From positions 1-64,000 of the forward strand of contig NZ_JASBQE010000064.1 of the NCBI RefSeq assembly GCF_029960785.1: a DNA stretch of 64,000 nt. The letters run 5' to 3'. This stretch comes from Polyangium sp. 15x6. GTDB taxonomy: Bacteria; Myxococcota_A; Polyangia; Polyangiales; Polyangiaceae. Shown piece after piece: positions 9,066-16,543 of the stretch (positions are counted from its first letter, which is position 1; each line of letters opens with the position of its first letter). Below the pieces are notes generated by a model, which saw only the letters and a program-made list of their open reading frames with translations, was not told the DNA's origin and made no database searches. The position numbers and the translations under genes are program-made.

Positions 9066-9449
9066 ATGCTGAGCCAGGAAGTCGAACCGCTGATGCAGGC
9101 TATCGGGGAGGCCGCGGCCGGCCTCCTGTTCCCGAGCGAATCGGACTTCCCGATCGAGGCCTACCGCTTCGGCGAGGAGGAGCCCTCCCCGGCGGCGGTG
9201 CTACGGGCGCAAGGCTTGTCCCCGGACACGCAGGTCGAGGAGGTGGCCGTGGCCTCGTTCTTCGAAGGTCTCGTCGAGGGCGACGACGACGGGTCGGCCC
9301 GCTTCCGGTCCCTCGTCGACCTGCTCCAGCGCGAGCTCGCGGACCTGCGCGTCTACCGGGTGGGAAAGGTCGACATCGACGCCTTCGTCCTCGGCCGGCA
9401 CCCGTCGGGCGTATGGCTCGGGGTGACCACGAAGCTGGTCGAGACCTAG
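9066..9449 (+). CDS. NuiA-type nuclease inhibitor
   Basis: A 127-residue acidic soluble protein. The stretch AGLLFPSESDFPIEAYRF closely resembles the core of nuclease A inhibitor (NuiA) proteins, and the length is near the usual 130 residues. NuiA binds and blocks DNA/RNA non-specific nucleases of the NucA/EndoG family. The convergent neighbour encodes exactly such a nuclease, and the two genes share four bases (CTAG) at their stop codons. The start is supported by GGAGG at 9053-9057 and GAGGG directly before ATG. A cytoplasmic immunity role against the neighbouring nuclease is inferred from family and context. Confidence 0.82.
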   Translation: MLSQEVEPLMQAIGEAAAGLLFPSESDFPIEAYRFGEEEPSPAAVLRAQGLSPDTQVEEVAVASFFEGLVEGDDDGSARFRSLVDLLQRELADLRVYRVGKVDIDAFVLGRHPSGVWLGVTTKLVET

Positions 9450-10420
9450 TCCCCCTTCTTCGCCTCGATCTCCGCCTGGACGTCCTCGTCCACGGCCGTG
9501 AGGAAGTCGTAGCCCGTCCGCTGCTCGATCTCGTCCACGGTCGTCCGGTACTTCTCCCAGCCCTCGTCCTGGATGCCCTCCTTGTTCGGCATGAGGACCG
9601 CGATCACCGGCGTCGACTCCGTCACGTCCGCTGGCCCCTCGCGCGGATCGAGCACCACGACGATCTTGAAGAACGTGTCGGGCACCGCGACGCCCTTGCC
9701 GATCGTCTTCGTGGGCTTCTTGCCCCGCTTGAGTACGCCGCCCGCCATGACGAAGAGCTGTTTGCCCTGCTTTCTGCCGAGGTCCTCGCAGTGCTCCTCG
9801 AGCCGCAGCCAAGGCCCCGCGTTGAGGTCGTGGTACTGCGGCAGGATGTTCGTCATCAGGAAGGTGACCTTGTTGTCCTCGGGCGAGCGGGTCCGCTCCT
9901 CCGAGCGCACCATGTGGCCCCGGTCGTAGCCCGACCCCGTGTAGTCGTCGTGCGTGACCCGGTAGAAGCCCGACGGTAGCTCCGGATCCGTCAGGAACTT
10001 CCCTTTGTGCCGAGGCGCATCGCCGAACCAGCTCGCGTCGATCTGCCAGCTCACCCAGTTCGCGACATTCTGGTCCGCGTTGTAAGACAGCGCGTACTGG
10101 GCCTTGCGCATCAGGTGGTCGTCCGAGGGATCGTCGTCCGTCGGCACGCCGAGCGCGAGGTGGACGCTCGCGTCGGCAGGCTTGCCGCCGGCCCCGCGCG
10201 CCGGGCTCCCCTTCGGGCCAGGCGCCGTGGGGGCGCCGGTGCCCGTGGTCGTGGGGCGCGGGCGGCTCTTGCCCTGGTCCGTCCCCGGGGTCAGGTCGTC
10301 GAGCCATCGGTCAGCCCTGCACGCATGCAAGAGCGCCCCGGCCCCGCCGACGAGGGCCACGACGAACAAGCCAAGGGCCCCTCCCGTCTTGCGTCGCTTT
10401 CTGGATGCAGTCCGGCTCAC
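9446..10420 (-). CDS. DNA/RNA non-specific endonuclease (NucA/EndoG family), membrane-anchored or exported
   Basis: A 324-residue protein with a basic N-terminus, a hydrophobic helix at about 14-34 and a Pro/Gly-rich linker to residue 80. The nuclease domain follows. The catalytic signature DRGH is at 166-169 (His169 as general base). Asn191 in TNILPQ, with the downstream Asn200 and Glu209, fits the magnesium-binding helix of this family. Such enzymes cut single- and double-stranded DNA and RNA, often outside the cytoplasm. The hydrophobic segment suggests export or anchoring in the inner membrane facing the periplasm. The gene converges on the NuiA-like inhibitor gene and is divergent from the phosphoribosyltransferase-like gene. 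Confidence 0.85.
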   Translation of the reverse strand: MSRTASRKRRKTGGALGLFVVALVGGAGALLHACRADRWLDDLTPGTDQGKSRPRPTTTGTGAPTAPGPKGSPARGAGGKPADASVHLALGVPTDDDPSDDHLMRKAQYALSYNADQNVANWVSWQIDASWFGDAPRHKGKFLTDPELPSGFYRVTHDDYTGSGYDRGHMVRSEERTRSPEDNKVTFLMTNILPQYHDLNAGPWLRLEEHCEDLGRKQGKQLFVMAGGVLKRGKKPTKTIGKGVAVPDTFFKIVVVLDPREGPADVTESTPVIAVLMPNKEGIQDEGWEKYRTTVDEIEQRTGYDFLTAVDEDVQAEIEAKKGD

Positions 10421-10586
10421 GTGTTCGTGCCTCGTTTCGTTTGGAACCGCTATATCATGCTCCCAGGGAGCGTTCCGGCCGTCGAGAGAGGAGCCACACG
10501 CGCGGCCCCCGAGAACGTATGGGGGTAGCAGAGGTGCGACGGAGCGCGCTAAGGTCGCGCTTGGGTATGAAGCGAGGGACTGCGTC

Positions 10587-11285
10587 TTGAGACGGATCCC
10601 CGGGTACGCCGTCGGCTCGTACTACAAGCTGGGATCTCCCCTGGCCGGGCTGAACGCGAACCCGATGCGCGGGCTCGTCTACCTCGTGACGAACCAGCGC
10701 AAGGAGCCGATCCCGAGCTCCATCCAGCACCCACTGCACCCAGGCCGGAACATGATGCGCCTGGAGACGCCGAGCGCCGCCTACGCGTACGTCGCCGACA
10801 TCCTGGCCGTACACGAGCGCGACGTGCGCACGGCCCTCGGCATCACGAAGCCAAACATCGCGCTCGTGCCGATCCCCGCCGCAAACGTGGTGCGCGGAAA
10901 CCGCACGACGGACCGATGGCCGAGCCGCGACCTCGCCCTCGAGCTCGAACGTCTCGGCTTCGGGAAGGTGCGCCCCTGCGTGGTGCACAAGGACGCGATG
11001 CGCCCGCGCTTCAGCTACGAGGAAGACCCCGCGCAGGAGCTCGCAGCCAACCTGATCACCATCGGCAAGCCGATGCCAAACGAAGCCGTGGTGTACATCG
11101 ACGACATCGTGACCTCCGGCGATCGCGTGGCCGCCATCGATCAGGCTCTCGGCCAGCCCCCCGCCGCAGGCATCGTGACGACCGCCGTCTCCGAGGAGAA
11201 GGCACGCTACGACGCGTACAAGCTCCGCACGTTCGCGCTGGCCTACGACCCGGCGGCGTCGCCGTGGAAGGTCGCGATCCTCTAG
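10587..11285 (+). CDS. Phosphoribosyltransferase-like protein
   Basis: A 232-residue soluble protein. The stretch VVYIDDIVTSG matches the PRPP-binding motif of type I phosphoribosyltransferases (two acidic residues followed by a T/S-G loop). Upstream hydrophobic strands (NIALVPIPAANVVRG) resemble the pattern of ComF-like and related enzymes. No specific substrate can be assigned. The start is a TTG at 10587, because GAGGGA at 10574-10579 sits 7 nt upstream; the frame is open further upstream without a comparable site. The gene is followed directly by copy A of the structured repeat, which may end its transcript. Confidence 0.65.
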   Translation: MRRIPGYAVGSYYKLGSPLAGLNANPMRGLVYLVTNQRKEPIPSSIQHPLHPGRNMMRLETPSAAYAYVADILAVHERDVRTALGITKPNIALVPIPAANVVRGNRTTDRWPSRDLALELERLGFGKVRPCVVHKDAMRPRFSYEEDPAQELAANLITIGKPMPNEAVVYIDDIVTSGDRVAAIDQALGQPPAAGIVTTAVSEEKARYDAYKLRTFALAYDPAASPWKVAIL

Positions 11286-11297
11286 GTGGGTGGTGGC

Positions 11298-11426
11298 GTA
11301 GCGCCGGGGTTTCACCCCGGACCCGAGCAGGGGCTGTCCGCCCCTGCACCCGGACCAGGGCAAGCCCTGGACCGCTGGTGCATCGACCGCGGTGCGGTCG
11401 ATGCAAAGGGGCATCGGGGGCGCTAC
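11298..11426 (+). repeat. Structured intergenic repeat, copy A (four hairpins in a closing stem)
   Basis: Four consecutive hairpins lie between an 8-bp outer stem, GTAGCGCC (11298-11305) with GGCGCTAC (11419-11426). Hairpin I is CCGGGG/CCCCGG (11304-11320). Hairpin II is CAGGGGC/GCCCCTG (11328-11346). Hairpin III is CCAGGG/CCCTGG around CAAG (11355-11370). Hairpin IV is a perfect 12-bp stem with GGT at the tip (11379-11405). The order and several sequences recur in copies B and C at 15841-16137, with compensating base changes in the stems. The function is unknown; it sits between the 3' ends of two converging genes and could act as a terminator. Confidence 0.7.
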
Positions 11427-11427
11427 C

Positions 11428-12666
11428 TCAGGGTAGGAACATGCGCAGGATCTGGTAGAGCCCCGGGTCGAGCGTGCCGCGAGCGATGACGCTCTCCAAG
11501 GATTCGGCGTTCGCGAGCTCCTCGGCGTACTGACCGAGCAGCGGGAACCCCTGCGCGGCAAGCGGCGCGAGGAGCTCCTTCTGGGCGAGCACGCGCTCCA
11601 TGAGCTCGATCTTGCCGCGTAAGACGTCGCCCCAGAGGTCGCGCGCACGTGGCACCACGCCGAGCCGGCTCGACTCGATGAAAAGGAAGAAGCCACGCTC
11701 GCTGCGGAACCACTCCTCGACGTGCTTGACGATGCGCGAGTCCTCGAGCTGCAACGCCTCGCGCGCGGCGAGGATCCCCTGCCGGGTCGGATCGTCGTCC
11801 GCAAGGACGGCGAGGCGCGCCTCGATCGCCCCGAGCTCACCCGGGATCTGCACGAGCCGCCGCCGCCAGATCGGCAGCTTCTCCACGAGCACGGGCGCGC
11901 CCACGTGCGTGAGCCAGAGGTCCGGCGGCAGGACGCAGCCCATCACGTCGGCAAGCGTCAGCCTCCGCTCGAACTCGGTCACGGCCTGGATGCGCGGACG
12001 ACCGGGACGCACGAAGAACGTCGTCGCGCGGATGCCAGCCATGCTCTCCAGCACGAGCGCCGTCGGCATGCCGAACTCGAGCCCGATCGGCGCGACGTAC
12101 TTCTCCGCGGTGTCCTCGTGCGTGAGCGGCGCGGGCGCGCCGTCCTGGAGCATGCGATCGGTGCCGCCGGAGTGCCCGTAGTCGTGCCCGAGGGCCGCGA
12201 GGAGGTCCCGCGCGAGCACCCACGCGGGCGTGCCGGCCTCGAGCATCCGGCCAAGCGCGTCGCGGAGCACCGCCGCGATGGCGTCGATGTTCGGATAGAC
12301 GCGCATGGGCGCGTTCTTCACCTCGTCGGGCAGCGGCACCGTCTCGGGCCACTCGAGCAGGAGGAGGCGAAGGAGCACCTCGTCGTTGTGCAGCGTCCGG
12401 TGGAAGGCGTTGTTGATGCCGAGCAGGCGCTCGACGCGGCAGGAGCGGGCCTCGAACACGCGGATCAGCCGCTCCATGGCGTCGAGGTCCATGGTGAAGC
12501 GAAAGGCGGCTTCGAGGTCGATGCCCTCTTCGAGGATGCGGCGGCGGAGCACGGGCGAGTGGATGGGCCACGCGTTCGGGCTGATCCGCGTCTCGATGAA
12601 GGAGCGGAGCGTGGCCTCGTCGCGGCACGCGCTCGCGCTCAGGGCTTCACCACGGCCTCCGCTCAT
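11428..12666 (-). CDS. HD-domain protein, possible cyclic-nucleotide phosphodiesterase relative
   Basis: A 412-residue soluble protein. LGHDYGHSGGTD at 159-170 resembles the metal-binding HDxxH signature of HD/PDEase phosphohydrolases. Upstream His residues (FHRTLHND, 89-95) could be the remaining ligands. The downstream helical region (LADVMGCVLPPDLWLTH) fits an all-helical PDEase-like fold. Hydrolysis of a cyclic nucleotide or other phosphate ester is inferred from the motif and not proven. ATG at 12666 is preferred. An in-frame GTG at 12777 overlaps the TGA of the upstream pentapeptide gene (GTGA), but the extra 37 residues are low in quality and lie over a hairpin. Confidence 0.55.
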   Translation of the reverse strand: MSGGRGEALSASACRDEATLRSFIETRISPNAWPIHSPVLRRRILEEGIDLEAAFRFTMDLDAMERLIRVFEARSCRVERLLGINNAFHRTLHNDEVLLRLLLLEWPETVPLPDEVKNAPMRVYPNIDAIAAVLRDALGRMLEAGTPAWVLARDLLAALGHDYGHSGGTDRMLQDGAPAPLTHEDTAEKYVAPIGLEFGMPTALVLESMAGIRATTFFVRPGRPRIQAVTEFERRLTLADVMGCVLPPDLWLTHVGAPVLVEKLPIWRRRLVQIPGELGAIEARLAVLADDDPTRQGILAAREALQLEDSRIVKHVEEWFRSERGFFLFIESSRLGVVPRARDLWGDVLRGKIELMERVLAQKELLAPLAAQGFPLLGQYAEELANAESLESVIARGTLDPGLYQILRMFLP

Positions 12667-12716
12667 GGCCGAGCACTGTACCTGGATTTGCTCTCCGTGG
12701 GCGAATCCTCGGCAAA

Positions 12717-12756
12717 GGGGCTTGGGGCGGAGGGCGCCGAACCCACCCCAAGCCCC
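12717..12756 (-). terminator. Terminator-like hairpin after the pentapeptide gene
   Basis: A perfect 11-bp inverted repeat, GGGGCTTGGGG (12717-12727) and CCCCAAGCCCC (12746-12756), has an 18-nt loop. It lies between the stop of the DUF2169-pentapeptide gene (12774) and the likely start of the HD gene (12666), where a rho-independent-like stop is expected. No T run follows. Confidence 0.5.
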
Positions 12757-12773
12757 AGATCCCGTCGACGGGC

Positions 12774-15740
12774 TCACTCATCGACGGCGTCGCGGATGTT
12801 GGCCCCCATCAGCTTCGTGCCGCTCCGCGAGGCGCCGCTCAGCGTGCAACGCCGGAGATCCGCGTCACGCAGGTCGGCGCCGTCGAGCTTGGCCTTCCCG
12901 AGGTTCGACCCGGAAAGCAGCCCCGCGCGGAAATTCGCGTTCGTCAGATCGGCGGAGACGAGGTGCGAGCGCGAGAGGTCGGCGCGGCCGGCGATCACGT
13001 TCTGCAGGTTCGTGCCCTCGAAGCGGGCCTCGTGCATGCGGGCCTGTCGCAGGTCGGCGCCGTCGAGGATGGCGCCGTCGAGGATGGCGCGGTCGGCCTG
13101 GACGCGGCCGAGGTTCGCGCCCTTGAGGTTCGCCCGCAAGAACTTCGCGCCCTCGCAGGTGGCGCGCGTGAGCACGGCGCCGTCGAGGCGCGCGTCCTCG
13201 AACGACGAGCCGGCGAGCGAGGCGTTCTCCCAGGTGGAGCCCTTGGCGTCGATCTCGTGGAAGTTCGTGTCGGTGAGGGCCGCGCCCTCGGCGTGGGCTT
13301 GATCGAGGCGGGCGCCGAGGAAGCTCGCGCCCTTGCCGTGGGCGTCGACGAGCTTGATCTCGGGCAGGACGGCGCGTTCGAAGACGGCGGCTTCGAGCGA
13401 GGCGCCGGTGAAGTCGGCGGAGAGCGCGTCGAGGGCGCGGAAGGTCGCGCCGTCCCAGGTGCCGCGGGCGAAGACGGGCGCGCGTCCGCGGCAGCCGTCG
13501 AAGCTCGCGCCGCTGCCGCGGGCGGAGGCGAAGGTGGTTTGCTCGATGGAGGCGCCGTCGAGGCGGGTCTTGGCGAGGCTCGCGCGGGAGAGGTCGGCGG
13601 CCTTGAGGTCGGCGCTGCGCAGGTCGGCGCCGTCGAGGTCGGCGTCGACGAGGCGGGTGCCGGAGAGGCGGGCGCCTTCGAGGTTCGCGCCGGAGAGGTT
13701 CGCGCCGCCGAGGTCGTGGCCGGAGAGGTTCGCGCCCTTGAGGTCGAGGTTCGACAGGTCGGCGCCGACGACGGAGAGGCCGTGGAGCGGGTTGCGCTCG
13801 CCGGCGCGGAGGCGCGCGAGCACGGTGGCGCGGATGCCGGTCTCCTCGGGCGCGGGCGCAGGAGCGGGAGCGGCAGCAGGAGCGGAAGCGGGAGCGGAAG
13901 CGGGAGCGGAAGCGGGAGCGGAAGGGGCTTCCGGAGCAGCCGCGGGAGCGGTTCCAAGCACCTGGAGGGGGGCCGGAGGCGCCTGCACCGTTGCAGGAGG
14001 CGCAGGGACGACGGGCGGCGGCGCCTGCAACGTCACAAGAGGCGCAGGGACGACGGGCGGGGGCGCTTGCACCATCGGCGGAGGCGCAGGGACGAAGGGA
14101 GGAGGCGCCTGCACCGTTGCAGGAGGCGCAGGGACGACGGGAGGCGGCGCCTGCACCGTTACAGGAGGCGCAGGGACGACGGGAGGCGGCGCCTGCACCA
14201 TCGCAGGAGGCGCAGGGACGACGGGAGGAGGCGCCTGCACCATCGCAGGAGGCGCTTGCACGGCCGGCGGCGGCAGACGCACGCTCCCCGGCGCGCGCTC
14301 CCCGGCCTTTTCGAAAGGCGTCGCCGCCGCCGCCCGCTTCGCTTCGAGCTCCGCGAGGTCGATCGCGCGCGTCGCATCTTCGTCGTCATCCCGGCGGACC
14401 GGCCGCGGCGGCGGAGGCGGCGGCGCCGGCGGTATGCCCAGCGCGGCGCGGGCCTGCGCGGCGCCCGGCGACGCGCTCAGGAACGGCATCGCCGGGCGCG
14501 ACGGCGGGTCGGCCAGATCGATCGCCTGCGTGTGCATCAGCGGATCGTCGTCCGGATCGACGCGCGGCCGCAGCGGCGGCGGCGGGGAGTTCGGCGGCAG
14601 GACCGTCGGCGCGCCGGCAGGACGCGGCTGAAACGGGAGCACCGCCCGCGAGGCCGATTTTTCGTCCCGGACCGGCAGCGTCGTGAAGATGTCGGCCGAC
14701 GGAGCCGGCGCCGCCGCGGGCATGATCGGCCCAGGCGCCGGCGCGCGCATCACCTCGGCCGCGTCCGGCCACCGAATCGGGTTGCCCGGCAGCTCCACGT
14801 CCGCGAAGGCGCGGAGCTGCGGCACGGTCTCCAGCCGATCGAACGCAAAATTGCCCCGAAAGACGATGGACGCGACGAGCCGATCAGCGTCGATGACGAG
14901 GAGATCCGCAGTGAGGTCGATCACGCGCCCCTGCCCCGGCCCGGCCGGGCCGACGAGGAAGGTGCACGCCTTGGCGCGGACGAGCGGGAGCCGCGACTGC
15001 ACGCGCGGCAGGCTCGGGTGCATGCCGTCGAGGACGATCCACTCCTCGCCGCGGAGGAACTCGATCTGCTGGTCGGGGGGCGCAGGGTTGTACCAGCGGA
15101 AGTCGAAGCCGTCGGGGATGTCAGCGACGACGCCGTCGAGCCGCTTGCGGTCGACGTTGCCGAGCAAGCGCCGTCGATGGGGCCAGTACCGCCCGTAGGG
15201 TCCAAAGCCCGCGGTGCGCGTGGGGCCCCGGGGATCGAGGAGGTTCGGGAGCGTGGGCGCGCTCGGAGGCACGCCGACGGGGTTGTCGTCGGTGAGGCCG
15301 GCGCGCTCATAGATGAGCGGCATGCGGTCGAAAGGCCGCGGCGACTGGGGCGCGTTCGCAGGTCGATCCCCAAAGACGTGGATGGTCTTGTCGAGCAGGC
15401 CCCGCTCGCGAAAGATCGCGAGGCGCGCGGAGACCGCAGGGACGGGCCGGCCTCCCGGGGCATACGCGTGGCCGGAGAGGAGGATGCCCGCGGAGGGGAG
15501 GTAAGGCGCGGTCTCAGTGGCCTCGAGGACGCTCGAAGCCGGGCTCTTGTCACGGTTGCGCTCCTCGCGGACGAGGTCGATGGCCGTGGTCGGCCAAGCC
15601 GTGCGCTCGTGCGTGAGGGAGACGGTGAGCTTGAGGAAGATCGTGGCGCGCAGGACGCCGCCGCTGCGCCAGAGCGTCGAGCCACAAGCAACGGGCTTGA
15701 GGGCAGAAACGGGGATCGGGAAAGGTGACGTGGAGGGCAC
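12774..15740 (-). CDS. DUF2169-pentapeptide repeat protein, probable type VI secretion accessory
   Basis: A 988-residue protein in three parts. Residues 1 to about 340 look like DUF2169 (ATIFLKLTVSL, RADRLVASIVFRGNF-like strands, VIDLTADLLVIDADR), a domain found next to type VI secretion effectors and thought to act as an effector adaptor. The middle (about 345-650) is Pro/Ala-rich and includes a 14-residue tandem repeat. The last 320 residues are pentapeptide repeats of the A(D/N)LXX type (LSNLDLKGANLSGHDLGGAN), which form a right-handed quadrilateral beta-helix. The fusion suggests that the helix presents or binds a partner while the N-terminal domain docks it. No other secretion genes are in the window. 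Confidence 0.7.
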   Translation of the reverse strand: MPSTSPFPIPVSALKPVACGSTLWRSGGVLRATIFLKLTVSLTHERTAWPTTAIDLVREERNRDKSPASSVLEATETAPYLPSAGILLSGHAYAPGGRPVPAVSARLAIFRERGLLDKTIHVFGDRPANAPQSPRPFDRMPLIYERAGLTDDNPVGVPPSAPTLPNLLDPRGPTRTAGFGPYGRYWPHRRRLLGNVDRKRLDGVVADIPDGFDFRWYNPAPPDQQIEFLRGEEWIVLDGMHPSLPRVQSRLPLVRAKACTFLVGPAGPGQGRVIDLTADLLVIDADRLVASIVFRGNFAFDRLETVPQLRAFADVELPGNPIRWPDAAEVMRAPAPGPIMPAAAPAPSADIFTTLPVRDEKSASRAVLPFQPRPAGAPTVLPPNSPPPPLRPRVDPDDDPLMHTQAIDLADPPSRPAMPFLSASPGAAQARAALGIPPAPPPPPPRPVRRDDDEDATRAIDLAELEAKRAAAATPFEKAGERAPGSVRLPPPAVQAPPAMVQAPPPVVPAPPAMVQAPPPVVPAPPVTVQAPPPVVPAPPATVQAPPPFVPAPPPMVQAPPPVVPAPLVTLQAPPPVVPAPPATVQAPPAPLQVLGTAPAAAPEAPSAPASAPASAPASAPAAAPAPAPAPEETGIRATVLARLRAGERNPLHGLSVVGADLSNLDLKGANLSGHDLGGANLSGANLEGARLSGTRLVDADLDGADLRSADLKAADLSRASLAKTRLDGASIEQTTFASARGSGASFDGCRGRAPVFARGTWDGATFRALDALSADFTGASLEAAVFERAVLPEIKLVDAHGKGASFLGARLDQAHAEGAALTDTNFHEIDAKGSTWENASLAGSSFEDARLDGAVLTRATCEGAKFLRANLKGANLGRVQADRAILDGAILDGADLRQARMHEARFEGTNLQNVIAGRADLSRSHLVSADLTNANFRAGLLSGSNLGKAKLDGADLRDADLRRCTLSGASRSGTKLMGANIRDAVDE
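13970..14265 (-). repeat. 42-bp tandem repeat encoding a Pro-rich linker
   Basis: Inside the DUF2169-pentapeptide gene, the core GGCGCAGGGACGACGGG recurs at exact 42-bp spacing (starts near 13999, 14041, 14083, 14125, 14167 and 14209), about six and a half copies in all. On the coding strand each unit gives a 14-residue repeat of the form APPPVVPAPPATVQ. The exact period keeps the frame, so the copy number could change without breaking the gene. Confidence 0.85.
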
Positions 15741-16150
15741 TACCCGCGTTCCTGGTGAAGCGCTTTACGCCGCGCGTGAAAGGACGGTAGCCCCCCGAGG
15801 GAGCACAAGGCAAGAGCCTTGTCCCATGGGAGGCGTCTCGCTGGGGCGTTGCCCCAGGCCCCACCGGGGCTATCCGCCCCTGGACCCGGACCAGCGCAAG
15901 CGCTGGACCTTTGGTCGATGAACTGCGCGATGCGCAGTTCATCGAACAGGCCGAGCCAAGACCACCAACCACCTTGCCAACCGAAACAGCCGCGCTGCCA
16001 TTTCGACCAGCAACGCTGTCCTACCGGCTCGTTGGAAGAACTGCGCATCGCGCAGTTCTTCCACCCCGGGTCCAGCGCTTGCGCTGGTTCGGGTCGAGGG
16101 GCGAACAGCCCCCGCGGGGTCCGGGGCAGAGCCCCGGCGCGGCGCCGTTG
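15741..16150. repeat. Intergenic region with structured repeat copies B and C in inverted orientation
   Basis: This 410-bp gap holds no gene. Copy B is on the plus strand: a short hairpin ACAAGGC/GCCTTGT (15805-15822), hairpin I CTGGGGC/GCCCCAG (15841-15857), hairpin III CCAGCG/CGCTGG around CAAG (15891-15906) and hairpin IV, a perfect 14-bp stem with GAT at the tip (15915-15945). Copy C is on the minus strand: hairpin IV, 14 bp (16033-16063), hairpin III (16072-16087) and hairpin I CCGGGGC/GCCCCGG (16121-16137). The two hairpin IV palindromes share the core GAACTGCGC/GCGCAGTTC. Both copies are related to copy A at 11298-11426. Copy C lies just behind the YkgJ-like gene and could end that operon. 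Confidence 0.75.
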
Positions 16151-16543
16151 CTAGAGCCGCCCCTTCTTCCGCGCGTCCCGGCGGAACTCCAAACATTGCC
16201 ACGAGCCTGCTTGGAACTCGCGGCAGGTGCTCGCGCGGTCTGCGTAAATCGAGCAGATGCTCTGGCCTTTGGGGCGTGTGAGGTAGATGCACGCGCCTTC
16301 GTGCGTCGTGGGGAATGCCATCATGCCGAAATGGCCTTCGTCCACGCGATTGGCGAGGTCTTGCTTTCCGGCTCGGCGCCAGAGGACGAGGTCGTCTTCT
16401 GTCAGGGGGATGTTTCCTGGACCTGCTTCGCAGCAGGCTCCGCAGTGCGTGCAATCGAGGGGCTCGCCGGTGTCGGGATCGACGGGCGCCTCCCGCTCGG
16501 TGGCGAGATCCGGATCGAGCGGGAGGTGCGTCTTTTGGTTCAT
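16151..16543 (-). CDS. YkgJ-type Cys-rich metal-binding protein
   Basis: A 130-residue soluble protein with the motif CTHCGACCEAGPG starting at Cys31, followed by further Cys residues in EGACIYL, QSICSIY, STCREF and WQCLEF. This pattern (CxxCxxCC plus spaced downstream Cys) is that of the YkgJ/UPF0153 family, thought to bind zinc or an iron-sulfur cluster. The start ATG overlaps the TGA of the DUF1552 gene (ATGA), so it is the last gene of the operon starting at 19855. A role in maturation of the upstream heme or redox proteins is possible but only inferred from context. Confidence 0.75.
   Translation of the reverse strand: MNQKTHLPLDPDLATEREAPVDPDTGEPLDCTHCGACCEAGPGNIPLTEDDLVLWRRAGKQDLANRVDEGHFGMMAFPTTHEGACIYLTRPKGQSICSIYADRASTCREFQAGSWQCLEFRRDARKKGRL

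Noticed and set aside
13970-14265. Regular 42-bp repeats as a possible CRISPR array
   Set aside because: There are no unique spacers. The repeats are in frame with a Pro-rich coding region and their units are contiguous.
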